The notes beneath the pieces are model-generated. The model worked only from the letters and a program-made list of their open reading frames with translations, was not told the DNA's origin and made no database searches. This document shows, piece after piece, positions 46,879-60,189 of a DNA stretch of 64,000 nucleotides; positions within the stretch are counted from its first letter, which is position 1; each line of letters begins with the position of its first letter. A program made the translations under genes and the position numbers. Source of the DNA: Timema cristinae. Lineage: Eukaryota > Arthropoda > Insecta > Phasmatodea > Timematidae. Location of the stretch: positions 16,151,191-16,215,190 of the forward strand of contig JBCFYV010011135.1 in the NCBI GenBank assembly GCA_039000515.1, written 5' to 3'.

Positions 46879-47190
46879 CCGCCCAATGTGGTCTAGTGGT
46901 CAAAGGTTCTGGCTACGGATCCAGAGGTCCCCGGTTTGATTCCCGGCACGTCCAGATTATCTGTAAAACAGTCTGGAACAGGTTAGATTCAGCCTAGAGT
47001 GGATAAATAAGGAGCTACTCGAATAAAGTGGTAGTGGTTCCGGTATAGAAAGCCGAGCTTAATGGCTGGAGTCATCATTGTGTTGATCACATGACACCCT
47101 CTATCCGCAAGAGTTGGCACTTATTCGCCAAACAGTTTGGTAGACACTTGGTAGGTATAGCCTGAATGGGGCTGACATAATGGAGTTACT
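46879..47190 (+). mobile_element. SINE-C, tRNA-derived
   Basis: Head: GCCCAATGTGGTCTAGTGG (A-box), then TCCAGAGGTCCCCGG and B-box CGGTTTGATTCCCGGC; the head spans about 75 bases like a tRNA. The body (GGATAAATAAGGAGCTAC, then GACACCCTCTATCCGC) runs to about 47190. It is the only copy of this type in the window. An A-box matching TGGTCTAGTGG points to a tRNA-Glu/Asp-like ancestor; that is an inference. Confidence 0.65.
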
Positions 47191-47810
47191 TTTATTACAT
47201 TTTGAGTGGATGGTAATCATAGTTATGGATAAATAAAAAAAGAGATAATATGGGACTGGAAGAGGGGTGGGGCTCAAAATTTCCTAAGATAGCATACAGT
47301 TAAAGGGAAATAATAAATGTTCGAGAACCACTGTTCTATATGAACACATCTTCAAATATATCCCTTGAAATAATCTCTTGAGTTCTTGAACATCGGTGGT
47401 TGAGGGTCCTCGGCCCCCAAATCTCCTGCAACTTTAAGAGTACAAGCATACCTATTCATTTTTCTCAGAATAAGCCACTGTTTTTTTTTTTTAGACTTAC
47501 CTTTTAATTTGAGGTAAACCAATGTTAACATATGGTACCTATAGATTATTTGCACCCAAACGTTGCATAATATATTTGGTGTTCAAAATAAACAACTTTT
47601 GGGAAATAATCCCTCTATTAAAACATTTACAAATTTGGTACAATAATCTCATCTGGCCGATTTCCTCTAATTAAGCCATATTCTCAAATGTATTTTTATG
47701 GTGTTATTTGTAAAAGAAATATGGGGCACATAATGTATAAAAAGAATATTGGCTGGCCACATATATGTGATAAAACCACATGCAGCCCACAACCGCAAGT
47801 TTTACATGCC

Positions 47811-47950
47811 TGGTCTAAGGAATCACTCTTCCAATAGACTGGAATGCCAGTGATGAGTAAGGTTCAGAGAGTTTTGTTCCTAAATGTTTTCCCTCACCCT
47901 CCCTGTAAATATGGGTACACTTCTTAAAATTGTACCTTCCTCGTCCCTAA
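47811..47950 (+). mobile_element. Degenerate SINE-B fragment
   Basis: GGTCTAAGGAATCACTC, GTAAGGTTCAGAG and TAAATATGGGTACACTTC follow the SINE-B order at low identity; no tail. Confidence 0.4.
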
Positions 47951-47986
47951 CACATTATCATAATTAGAACACTTGTATATTTTTCT

Positions 47987-48248
47987 AACCCGCCTCGGTG
48001 GCATATTTGGCTAACGCGCTAGTTGTGTTGAGCTCTACTGCTGAGGACGGGGAGATAGAGGTTTCGAATCTCAGTCGGGTGAACTGGGGTGGTTTTTCTT
48101 AAATGGTTTTCCACTCTCCCTCCACGCAAATGCGGGTTCACTTCCTCTAATTCAAACTTCCCAAATTCCCAATCCATTAGCGTAATTAGTACTTAAAGCG
48201 TATAACCCGAACGGTAGTAAGACGTGGTGCTAAATAATAATAATAATA
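47987..48248 (+). mobile_element. SINE-B, full-length copy
   Basis: Head ACCCGCCTCGGTGGCATAT, B-box GGTTTCGAATCTC (one extra T), body and shared tail GGTAGTAAGACGTGG plus (TAA)n. TSD ATATTTTTCT at 47977-47986 and 48249-48258. Confidence 0.85.
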
Positions 48249-48626
48249 ATATTTTTCTGGTAAAAATGTGTGATGTAAAAACAAACAGAATACATTGACA
48301 CCAGTTCAATATTATATGGTGACACAAATACAATCAATGGCATTGTGATATACTGTAAGGGGCTCAAGGTTTATTTCAAGTGACATTTTAACATTCATTT
48401 CTCTCTTGTTAATTTTTGTAAGAAACGTAATATCAACAGTTCTTGAATACATAGTTTTCCAAGAGTAAAAAGTGTGGTATTAGTTGGATGCTAATATGCT
48501 CATGATAAATATTAATAAAATTCCGAGATAACTATGTGCACCTTATTATTAAACTAAATGTTCCTACTGAAACATTATTTTAATTATTTGGGCTAAAAAT
48601 GTTTCTTGCTCTTAAAAGTTGCTAAA

Positions 48627-48874
48627 TATATTTAGCACCGCGTCTTACTACCCGTTCGGGTTATACGCTTTAAGTACTAATTAAGCCAATGGATTAGGAA
48701 TTTGAAAGGTTGAATTAGAGGAAGTGAACCCGCATTTGCGTGGATGGAGAGTGAAAACCATTTGAAAAACCACCCCCAGTTCACCCGACCGAGATTCGAA
48801 CCTCAATCTACCCGTCCTCAGCAGTCGAGCTCTACATGACAAGCACGTTAGCCAACTACGCCACCGAGGCGGGT
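48627..48874 (-). mobile_element. SINE-B, full-length copy
   Basis: Minus orientation, complete head to tail. TSD AAGTTGCTAAA at 48616-48626 and 48875-48885. It lies only about 370 bases from the + oriented copy at 47987, forming an inverted SINE-B pair. Confidence 0.85.
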
Positions 48875-49203
48875 AAGTTGCTAAAAAAAATAGACCTTTC
48901 ACTCTCCAAGTTTTAAGTAAATATCTCCAGATGTTGATAAAGGAACGAGAACGTTTGTGTGATGCACCATACCGTTTATTTAAATGAACCAGACCATGCT
49001 ATAACAGCTGTATGACTTAAAACATCACAAGTCATGAAAATTGTTGATTGCAGCCGACACACAATAGTTCTAGGTAGCTTATTTATTCACAATTATCCAT
49101 ACTTATAATACCAGTAAGTACTGTACCTCTACATATTTTCAAAATGATTTCGGTAGATTGAGCTATAACAGTTTAATAAATCATTTTTGAAATAAAAATA
49201 GTA

Positions 49204-52200
49204 GAAAAGGGTGGTCCACCATCAGACAAAATAAACATTTTTATTTTTGTAATTTTGTAAATCTATTTAATCTGACCAAATAAATATAATCAAAAACTTA
49301 AGACTTTCTTGTACCTATTTCAATGGTTTGATCCAAGATAAAAATATTTTTAGTAATAATAATAATAAAAAAATAAAAACATAAATCCTTAAATGTGTCT
49401 CATTGTAGCCCAATGATGGGCTATGATGAGACACCACTTGGGTCACAATGAGACAAATATACAATTTTATTATTATGAGAAAAAAACCTTTAAGCTAATG
49501 ATAATTTTTAATTCAGATATTGTTTATCAATTATTCATTAAGCTCCCTTTTTAAACAAACACATTAAAAAACATAAATGGACTTATAGTTCCTACTGTCT
49601 TTCGATATTCTTTGTGTTGTTTTAACGAATGTTCAGTAACCTATAATCAATTTCAAACTTGTAGAATCATTGGAGCCTTTTTGTATTGCCAGAAAATGAT
49701 GGTTTTGGCATTATAATTTTTATGTCCTCTAGAGGAACTGAAGCCACATCAGGTACAGGAGGAAATACAAATTTTCCTTCATTTTTAACACACTTTCTCA
49801 ATAAACTAATTTCTGCATAACTCCCTGATACACTAGGAGCTACAACAGTATCAATATAAAAAATATCTCTCTTTTCTCTGAATTGCACTAAAACAAAATT
49901 ACCACACTCTGGTTCACGATCCAGCTCCTCAAAACCACTTGGGTCGATTTCCGGTGACCATTCTGTCTCATCATCGGAACTATAACATGGTAGATATAGG
50001 CCATAATCATCTTCATCTTCTGATGATAGTGGCTTCACTATTTATTATTTTCTTTTTTTAATTGAAGAGTTCTTTTCTTACCAATGACAATTTAGGTTTT
50101 CCATATAGCTTTTCCTTTGTTTTATTTTCAATTCTGTTTTTCTCCAGAATGTCAGTTGGTCTGCAGCTGCTTACATTTTGTTGCTGATTTATTTGTTTCT
50201 TTCTTGCTCCTGCCTTTGGAAACCCTTTGAAACTGCAAGGGCTGATGAATGGTTTCTTCTGTGATGAATCTAAGTTTAATCTTGAAGACTCTTAACTAGG
50301 TGAACTTTGATGGGTTTTTTTTTCTGAAGAATCATTAGCTGAAAATAATTTAGAGGATGTTGAAGGGGCTCTCTGTGAGGGTAATTGAAAGGACGTAGAT
50401 TGAATTTAATCGAAAACCACATTCTCGGGCCCATTTTAAGTACCTGGTAAATCACGGTCTGTTACAGAACTAGTCATGAAATCATCATCTGTAAATACAT
50501 TTTTATCAAATGGTAGATTTCTGTTTTATTGAACCCTGACCTGATGTTAGAAGGGTTCATTGCTCGTTCATGGGCTTATTCCTACACAAATGGCAACTTG
50601 ATATATTGTCATTGGAACCCCAGGATTGTGAAAACAGCCAAGAATCTACAGCAGAATTGTAGTGTGCCTTAAATGAGTAGAATACAGACACATCAAGTGG
50701 CTGCAACTTGTTACTGCAATGAGGTGGCAGAGTAACTATAGTAACTCCATTTTCTTTCATAAGGTTAAGAGTTCCTATTGTACGATGGCTTTCATGATAA
50801 TCATATATAAGCATAGATAGGATTTTCTTTAGTGGAGCTAATGTGTGCTATAAAGTGTCTCATAACAGAAATAAATATTTTCCCTGTCATCCATCCAGAA
50901 CTACTCACAAGACCAAAGTTCCAGTTAGGGCACCATTCACCAAATGCGTTTTGAAATTCTTACAAGGAAATACCATTATTGGCAGTAAGAAGTTCCCGGT
51001 TGCACTTACTATATAAGTCGTTACCAAAGCTCCCCATTCCCCACTTGTGCACTTGCTTGATTAGTGCCTTTTGTAGCTATCACCTTCTTTGGTTTTGAAC
51101 TGTGATGGTTCCAGTCTCATCTAAATTATATACACATCTTCCATCTGAAAATTTCTGAGAACGACTATACGCATTCTCAATATTGTTAAAAAATTGGTTG
51201 ACATTATATTTGTTGAAGGAAGTTGCCCAAGAGATATTACAACTTTCTGGTTGTCAGATACTCAGCATTGGATGTCTCTTTAAGAAATCCTGGAGTCAAT
51301 CAATCCCAGATTTCTGTTTTATTTCCCACAAAGGAGGCATAGTTTTTAAATTAATCTTTGCCATCTCATATGCTAGCTCAAGAAAATCTTTAGTTGACTT
51401 ACCATAGCATATTTTAGAACACTGAACCATGTAGTTTGCTAAAGACTTTTCCTCTTCCTAATTGAAAACTAAACAATGTTTGTAGTTAGCGACCATTTTA
51501 ACTTCGACTTCAGGTTTAGGATTATTCACTTGTTTCTTAACATATCTTTGCAATGTTTGAAATGATACCCCATTCAAAGAAGCAGCTTCCCAAAGAGACA
51601 GTTTTCTACCTTCTTCCCCCCATCAAAACTTGCCGTACAGCATTTTGCATATTTTCTTCAGAGAAAGTTCCCATTTGGCTTTTCCTTTTCCTTCCTCTAG
51701 ACATGATAATTGATGGAAGGCCTAGTAAGAAAGAACACAAACTACAGTATGATGTTTATTCAAGACAATACTTATATTTTATTGGGAAATAATAATTAAA
51801 TTTAGTAAATACGAATCTTATAATCAAAGTATGTACATGGGCCATAATGAGACATGTCTCATCATAGCCCAAATATTTTGTCTCATTGAGTCTCAGAAAG
51901 GCTGAAATAAAACAATTATGGCTAACATAAGTGAATATAAAAATAATGTTTTAATACTTTCAGCAAGCCTAACTAAATGATTTGGGGTGTATCTTCATTT
52001 TAAATACTTACCCTTTTGTTTTGTTTTCGAATGCAGAACAAACTGTAAAATTACTCCAAAAAATAATTTTTTAACACAAAATATAAACTGAAAATAATAA
52101 TTTGGAATCAACAGTTTACAGCCATTTACAAAAAGAACTATGATTAAACAGTTAGTTCTTGAGTCTGCCACTAGATATTTTAAGGGGGAAATTTGAATTG

Positions 52201-52223
52201 TCTTATGGTATCCCACTCTCCCC
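49204..52223 (-). mobile_element. pogo/Tigger-like DNA transposon, decayed
   Basis: TA flanks the ends (49202-49203 and 52224-52225). The TIR is about 22-25 bp and imperfect: GAAAAGGGTGGTCCACC at the left, GGGGAGAGTGGGATACC reading in from the right. Subterminal zones at 49397-49455 and 51838-51900 carry repeated GTCTCAT...TAGCCCA motifs in both orientations. A transposase relic lies between on the minus strand. The length of about 3.0 kb suits a pogo-group element. Confidence 0.75.
49667..51704 (-). pseudogene. pogo-like transposase relic
   Basis: Start ATG at 51704; the N-terminus MSRGRKRKSQMGTFSEENMQ leads into a pipsqueak-type helix-turn-helix (NAVRQVL...SLWEAASLNGVSFQTLQRYVKK). Further in, NLDETGTITVQ resembles the first catalytic region and LIYDYHESH then VTLPPHCSNKLQPLDVSVF the last DDE region (50650-50814); the usual LLDNHESH reads YDYHESH here. 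At least several stops and frame changes separate these blocks. The C-terminal 123 codons (49667-50038) are still open and acidic (SSEDEDDYG, SSDDETEW). Related host-domesticated proteins exist (jerky/CENP-B type), but the breaks argue for a dead transposon. Confidence 0.75.
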
Positions 52224-52225
52224 TA

Positions 52226-52816
52226 TTTTGGTTTTTACATTGAAATTGAGATACTAACATATTTTACTTATTATACCTTCTTTTAGCTTGGATTTGTTTA
52301 AAATAAATATATATTTAAAAAACGACTTTGCATTGAAAGTTTATTTGACATGTTTCTTATTTTATTAAGTAAAATATTTTTTTGAACTTAACTGACTGAA
52401 TAATATAGGTCTATCTATCTACCTTTCTACCTGGAGTAAAATGACGCTTAGTACCAATAATTTAATATTGGGAATTCTTTTTTAAACAAAACTATTTGTT
52501 TTTATCAAGTTTCCCTACTTTATAAATAAAAATGTCGGTCTAACGATATTCGATAGTAGACTTATGAAGAAAATCTGTCACTTAATTTAGCTTATTTTTA
52601 AAACTATAAAAATACCTAATTAGCTGAATAAGTGAATATTATAAATAATTTCAGCTTCATAACTTTTCAATAAATCTACATACAACATAAACATGATTTG
52701 TAGTTCACTGAAAGTCTAATTCGGACTAGAATAAATCACTGAATTAGGCCTATAATATATTTGAGCTAATTTATTATTTCGATAAATCAAGCTAACTCAT
52801 AATTAATTTTACTAGC
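52226..52816. promoter_or_regulatory. Upstream region of AAGAB
   Basis: The DNA between the pogo element and the first AAGAB exon should hold the promoter and 5' leader. It is AT-rich; no TATA box, initiator or other motif stands out enough to name. Confidence 0.35.
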
Positions 52817-52883
52817 ATGGATTCCAAACCTTGTGCAGTCGTAGCAAGTTGTACTGAGACACATCCCGAAGAAATTATCAAAT
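52817..52883 (+). CDS. AAGAB exon 1 (start codon)
   Basis: ATG at 52817 after TTTTACTAGC; 22 codons plus one base, ending K|T before GTAAGTTT, a strong donor. The CAVVASC core matches the first beta-strand of the family. Confidence 0.85.
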
Positions 52884-55611
52884 GTAAGTTTTTTTGCATT
52901 GAATCATAACACTAATATAGGCCTTTACATTTTTTTTAAAGTCCTGTCAAGTCCTAAACCACAATTTTTCTTCGCTATTTATAAAGGTTCATTTTGGGCC
53001 AGGCTAGCTCGTTTTTCATAATATGTCAGCAGTGGTGATAGCTATGTGTTACTATTAAGAGACTTGTTCTCTATGTTGCATAATACCTACTAAAAAGATG
53101 CATCTAATTATTTCTGAGATAATAGTACCTACGCGGAATAGGGTGACATTTGATTGCCAAACCCTTCTTTCACCCTCTGACAAGACGTGTATTAACCACA
53201 ACTTGTGAATGTGTGGAATGCCAGGCCTACACCGTGGTTCGGATCCCACGTTAAACTGTAGGTCCTCCATTTCATCTCACAATCACCCTACCATTTACAT
53301 ATTAACGTAAGTGCGTACAACCTGAACGGGTAGTAAGATGCGGTGCTAATAATAATGATGCTATGCCATTTTATAAAGCAATATTTGTACATAAATCAAC
53401 AGGGTGTGATGAGTATGGGGAAATACGGTAATTTATTATTAGCTATAGAAGGTATAAATGAAGAGTAGACCTAGAGCAGCCCCGGATATAAAACAACCCG
53501 CGCAAACCCACATTCTTCTACTGTGCAGGGTGAGACTCAGTTTGTTATCAGAATTACCCTAGCTAGACAAATAATTGGTTACAAATTGTATATTCTAAAT
53601 ATAATTTTGCTGGAACTTTAAATAACTTGGTGGTCTAGGGGTAAGGTGTCAGACTTCTGTGCTGGCGGCCAGGGTTCAATCCTCGGTCCTGGCACAGATT
53701 TATCTGATTTCCAAACCCTTCCTTCACCTCTGACAAGACGTGTATTAGTCACAACTTGTGAATATGTAGAATGCCAGCCCTCCACCGCGGTTCGGATCCC
53801 ACGTTAAACTGTAGGTCCTCCATTTCATTTCACAATCACCCTACCATTACACATTAGCGTAAGTGCGTACAACCCGAACGGTAGTAAGACGCGGTGCTAA
53901 TAATAATAATAATTTAAATAACTTATGGATAAACTGTATTTTATAATTATAATTCCTGTATACTTAGATAATGTAGGTCATATAGTAGACCTAACAAGAA
54001 CCTATATAAGGGCATTATCATCTTCCAAAAGGGTTTCTGGACGTCCTTTGAAAGGACAGGCTAGGAAAATTGTATATAACATAGCTGATCACTTGAGAAA
54101 AACCAGAAAAAACAGTTTAATTTAGACCTAAAATACAATGTAGTTGAATGTACAAATGAAGCCACAGGCTCATCTTTAAGTAGCGTAAATACTATTTTGA
54201 GTGAAGGTAAATGTTCCCTTGTTTCTAAAGGACACCCGACCTTTTCTACTCCGAAGGGAAAGTGTAAAAAGCGCAGTAAAAGAAAGAAAAATAGTGCTGA
54301 CACTTAAGAAATTCCAAACGGCTCTTAAGAGTAATGATATTATAGATTGCAGCACAGTTATTTAGGCCAATATTATTTATATATTTATTTGAGGTCGGAC
54401 ACAAATTTTATTTAGAGTTTTATTCCCCTTAAAAAAAATATTAACACCACTTTCACAAAAACTTCTAACGAACATACCTTCAAAATGGCGACTGACGAAT
54501 CTAAACCATATGATTGAACATAACGGTAAACAAGTTTTTTACAATGATGCAGACACTCAATTGATGAAAATATTTTATTCAGTTAAATATTTTGAAATAC
54601 GATAAAATAATCATAAAATCATTTATTGTAAGTAAAAATATGACAACAATTTTCTCTTTTCCAAGTAAATACGATGCATGTATTAAAATATATTGATGTG
54701 TGCACTATATTACACAAAATCAGTAACATTCTAAAACGAAAAATAAGTACTTTTAATTATGTTTAAAATATTGTTTCGAGTTGGATAAAAAGAAATTATC
54801 TAAAACAATGAAATAGTATGATAAAACTTAAGTTTATGTTATTTTAAATGTAACATATAACAAGTAATTAAAGATCTTTACATTTATAACAAAACTGTGA
54901 TCTTTTACAAGTGTTGGCAACCCAAAACCTAAACACATGATTTTCGAACTGTCATCCAGGTAAAAACCTATCGTGAACGGAATATAATCACACTTTTCTG
55001 CCAATTCACTCTGCCAGCCAACTTCTTGCAAGAGGTGTAAGCTCACAGTCAATTATAGCACAAGGTTTTTTTTGAAAGCTGTGAAGCTATATCTACAATG
55101 GAATGTCACACTAGAACCATTTTCTAGAACAACTTTAATATCTCAAACTCCATGAGGACCCCAGGAAATACTTTTTTTTTAATTAATTAAAGTATTACAT
55201 TTGACCTCTTTTGATTGTAATCTAAAGTGCATTAAAAAGGTATCTTGATTGTATAAGATGGGAGTGGCTAAACTTTTTGATCTGCGGATCTAATCCAGAG
55301 AAGGAAAATCCTTGGCAATCTATTACGGAACCATAGGCTATATTGTTTGTTTCATCGGTAATAAATTAATACCAGTAACCCATTTTGTGTTTTAATAGTA
55401 AAATTACAATACATATAGAAACTTAAACTCAATTTCAGTTTGTGAAAGGACTATTTCATTAAAATACATTATTTAATTTCCCTGAAAAAAAAAATTCCTT
55501 ACTAAACATTTGATTTTGAAGTTGATGCATGACACCACATAAGTTTTCCTATTTATTTACGTTGGTTTAAGCAACTAGTGTGCACCGTAGTAGTTAAAAA
55601 AATCTAAATCA

Positions 55612-55642
<31 letters not shown>

Positions 55643-58600
55643 CATCTTTCCTTAGTACCTTTTCATATTATACACCATTAATAATTAATTAATATTAGCA
55701 CCGTGTCTTACTACCCGTTCGGGTTATACGCTTTAAGTACTAATTACGCTATTGGATTAGGAATTGGGAAGGTTGAATTAGAGGAAGTGAACCTGCATTT
55801 GCGTGGAGGGAGAGTAGAAAACCATTTAGGAAAAACCACCCCCAGTTCACCCAACCGAGATTCGAACCTCGATCTCCCCGTCCTCAGCAGTCGAGCTCTA
55901 CACGTCTAGTGCGTTAGCTAACTACACCACCGAGGCGGGTTACACCATTAATAATGCAAATGGAATATGAATGAGGACGATGAAATTTTAGAGGAAATCT
56001 ATCTTCATTGAAAACTATTATAAAAAGCCACCCTCAATACACTGCTAAATTCGAACCTCGATCTCCCCATAGCTGGCAATGCAGTTTAATACAAGAATGA
56101 CATGTTAGACTAGTGGTGCGCAACCTTTTTGGAGTGCGACCCCACTGAAGTATTATGTTCATTTAGAAGACCCCCATTGTCACCGTGTAAATAAAATAAA
56201 CATTTTCCTCCTACTAATGCAAGTCCTTCTCTTACATCTTTCGTTTCTGGTGACTTTTTGGTTTCCTATGAATGTTTCATAAGTCTAGTCCACACTGACA
56301 AACACTGCCCGCAAATAAATGCGTTGGGCAGCTGCACTTGTGTTTGCAAAAGCCAAATACAAAATCCTGTGTGGTCTGCAGTGTCCACACTAAAAAAATG
56401 TTAGTTGAAATCTCTTTGGGTGAGGTCGCTGCTGAGTCTGTGCCATTTGCTGGAAGTAAACGAAGGCGGTGCTGGAGCCATAAAAATACTTTGAAGTTTT
56501 AAGACGTAGATGGATTTAGGAATCTCATGTGTATGACATCCACTGATTTAGCAGCTTTATCACCTGCCTCGGTGGCCTAGTTAGTTAACATGCTGCTGGT
56601 GACCTGGTGGTCTAGAGGTAAGGTGTCAGACTTCTGTGCTGGTGGCCGGGGTTCAATCCTCGGTCCCGGCACAGATTTATTTGATTTCCAAACCCTTCCT
56701 TCACCTCTGACAATACATCTTGTGAATGTGGGGAATGCCAGGCTTCCACTGTGGTTCGGATTCCACGTTAAACTGTAGGTCCTCCATTTAATTTCACAAT
56801 CACCCTACCATTACACAATAGCGTAAGTGCGTATAACCCAAACGGGTAGTAAGACGCGGTGCTAATAATAATAATAGTTAACATGCTTGTTTCGTGTTGA
56901 GCTAAACTGCCGATGACAGAGAGATCGGGGTTCAAATCTTAATCGGGTGAACTGGTGTTTGGGTTTTCCTAAACGATTTTCCACTCTCCCTCCACACAAA
57001 TGCGGGTTCAATTCCTCTATATTCAACCTCTCAAATCCTAACCCATTATCGTAAATAGTACTTAGTACTAGTGTGGACGGATGTGGCGGGTGGACATCAC
57101 ATACACACATCATATACATACTAGTTAGTTATCAAATGTATGTGTGTTTTCAATCCTCGATGAAGTATAAAAGGCAGGCAGACATTTTCCCGCAAACATT
57201 TATTTCTGTATGTAGGCAAATGCCCAAAACAATTTATAAACAGTATTTAAACAATGTTTATACATCTGCCCGCATGTTTGTGAGAAAATGTATGCGAGTC
57301 TGAACTTGTCTTGGATATTAAATGTCTTGACAAAGTAATTTTATTTCACATAACATTTGCTTACAGGATTACAAAAGCTGCTGTTTACCTAACTGGGGTA
57401 TCACTTATGCTCTTGGTCATCTCTAAAAAAAAGTCAGTGACCCCCTGATAACTCTGGACCCCAAATGAGGTAGCAAACCCATGGCTACGCACCACTATGT
57501 TAGACCATGTTACCACCAATGGGGGATATATTTTTTAACCTTGATTCTGAAAATTTTAATAATCATATAGTTTTAAATTTTCTAAGGATTGAGAGACTCT
57601 TAAGTTTAAATTAATTTGTGAGTTTTCTCTCCAGTGATTTTAGGTGTGGACGATCTCCCAGAACCATTCATCCTGGAGGATGGTATAAAAGCATTCCCTT
57701 GGCACATAGACACAAAGTATTACACAGCCGATGTCAACTTGTGCTCTGTGGAAAAGAAAACTTTGGATAGTGAAGAGTTCGCTGTTTCAGTGGAGGCTGT
57801 CATCATCCATTTTGACAGCAATATTGTAAATACATTTCTATATAAACAGTAGAAACAATTTAATCCAGACTTGATTGGACGAGAGTTGGTTCGGATTAAG
57901 AGGGGAAATTTGAAAAGTCATCGAGGAGACCGTTCAGCATTTCTAGTCATGCAATCATTTAAATGATATCTAACACATCAAATTTACTAGTCAAACTCTT
58001 TGATCGCTTTACAACCCAAAGCTAATGGGTTCAAGCTCGGCTGAAGTGTTGGTTTTTTTTACCAAGCAATAATAATCTGTACACAACTTCCTTTGAAGAA
58101 GTTAATTGGTTGGCCCATGTAAAACATCCTTGAAAGGTATGAAATACCTTTTCAGCAAAATTAGTAGTATATATAAGCACTTTTTTGATCGCTCATAGAA
58201 ATTAATTGCTGGAAGCAATTGAACACTATTGTACTTTTATAAATTCCTTAGCTATTTGCTTGCTCCCGTTTGGAGCTCATGATTCTAATTGGCCGAAGGG
58301 CTGAATGCGCGCTGCTCCGGATAGATGATAAGTACATCCAACCAACCTTTGAGTTGCAAACTCTCATTCAATATACATATTACAGCTTTAACTTATATTT
58401 ACAATATAACTTTTACAGTAATGTAATAATGTTAAGCTAACTAAAAACACAATGGTTTGGCTACAACTTGTAAATTTTAAACATTTACTGTCACTTCTTT
58501 TTCCACAATATTCTTTTAATTTTGAGTTTGTAAAATATATTTTATTGAACTCAGTTTTTTTTCGTGCCATTTTCTAAAAATAACTGTGGTTGGACTATCC

Positions 58601-60139
58601 AAAATGTTGGACTAATATGATTGTACCGCCATCAATTAATATACCATCTAACATTCACTGTGTACACTATAACCATCACAATGACATTATAATTGTTGCT
58701 ACTTAAGATAAGAACCATATATTTACCCGCTTCAATGGGCGAACGGGTAGTGAGTGACACGCTGATAGAAAACAACCCAATACATCTTAGCTATAAAATA
58801 ATACATCTGTTTGGCTATACATTTTGGCCACATAAAAAAGTTATTTTCCAAAAGGTTCTTATTTCTAAAATCCTACATTGGTATTGGAAACTTGTGAAGA
58901 CTACTTACATATATTTAATCAGACATTTTTGCTCAGTCATTTGTGTGTCTTTCTATTGAGCTAATATTTTTGAGTTCAATTCCTGACATGGCTGAAAAAT
59001 TTATCATTGGTGAAGTGTGGGTTTACCCTTTCACAGTGATAAATTAATGGTGGGGGACTGGATGTTGTGCCTGTCCTAGTTTTAAGTTAGATTATAAGGC
59101 ATATGAAGCTAAGACAGGCCTAGCAAGCCGGTAGCGGAAAATATATGGCTTGAATAAAAAACTGACCGAAGCCACAGGCTGGAAACAATAATGGATGTAA
59201 AAAAGAATTAATATATTTACACATCAAGTCATATAATCTCAATTTTGACTGGCCTCTTGGCCTAGGGATCAGCTCCCATGGATAGTGATCTATATCCCAG
59301 CAGTACCATTGGTATTTATCTTGAAAGGGGATCTGGTCTATAGTCACCATGGTCTGGTTGATTAGGTTTAAGTTAGGCTTAAGATTCCCACCGGCTCCAC
59401 ATCTCCATATTCACTATAATCACATCATCCCATTTTGAATACAGCATGTATACAACCTCCTACGGTGTGCCTTAGCCAACGTTCTTTGCCATCAGAGCGG
59501 TTAAAATTATACAAACATGGCAAACGAATTATATACCATATATATCTTTCGGTCAACAAGACCATATGCTAAAAAAATATCCATTTGGTTCTAGCTGGTA
59601 TTAAAATTAATTCTATTATTTAAGATGATTGATTAACATATTTACCTATCGCAGTTTACAGTAGTCTGTAGCTACAAACAAAATCGAAACACTTCTTTTT
59701 CAATCTTTTGAATTTTGTAAGTTTTGTTATATTTGAGTGCTTATTTGTCTGCAATATTACTCTTTGTAACATTGAATAGAATGCAGACCCACTTCGTGGG
59801 CGTATGGTCTAACGCGCTAATTTCCTGTTGGTATGACTGCCGAAGACGGGGAGATCGGGTTTGATCCTGGTCGGATGCACTGAAGGGGTTTTTCCCTAAA
59901 TGGTTTCTTACATTCCCTCCACACAAATGAGGGCGCATTTCCTCTAAAATAAGCCTTTCTAATCCTTAATGCATTAATGTAATTAGTATATAAGCGTCTA
60001 ACCCGATTGAGTAGTGAAACATGATGCTAAAAAAATATGCAGAAAAATTATATCATGTTATAAAAGGATTTTGTTTAGATTTTAGTTAGTACCTTTTTTT
60101 TATAATCTTACTATACAAGTCTACAACCACTATTTTAGC

Positions 60140-60189
<50 letters not shown>

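Larger units (their letters stand above)
56111..57497. mobile_element. hAT-type element, 8-bp TSD, carrying nested SINEs
   Basis: TIR TAGTGGTGCGCAACC at the left, mirrored by GGCTACGCACCACTA at the right. TSD TGTTAGAC at 56103-56110 and 57498-57505, perfect. The right end carries GACCCCCTGATAACTC and the left GCGACCCCACTGAAG, also loosely inverted. No transposase. A SINE-B and, inside that, a SINE-A have inserted into it. Confidence 0.85.
55970..57530 (-). mobile_element. Degenerate SINE-B split by a hAT insertion
   Basis: The minus strand at 57530-57506 and 56110-55970 gives an old SINE-B (TTCGAACCTCGATCTCCCC complement at about 56050, CCACCCTCAATACAC). The target GTTAGAC is duplicated around the inserted hAT element, and the SINE continues beyond it (CATGTTACCACC). 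Confidence 0.5.

Noticed and set aside
46879..46960. tRNA gene
   Set aside because: A- and B-boxes are present but the cloverleaf does not close and a SINE body follows; the same holds for the heads at 4345 and 31607.
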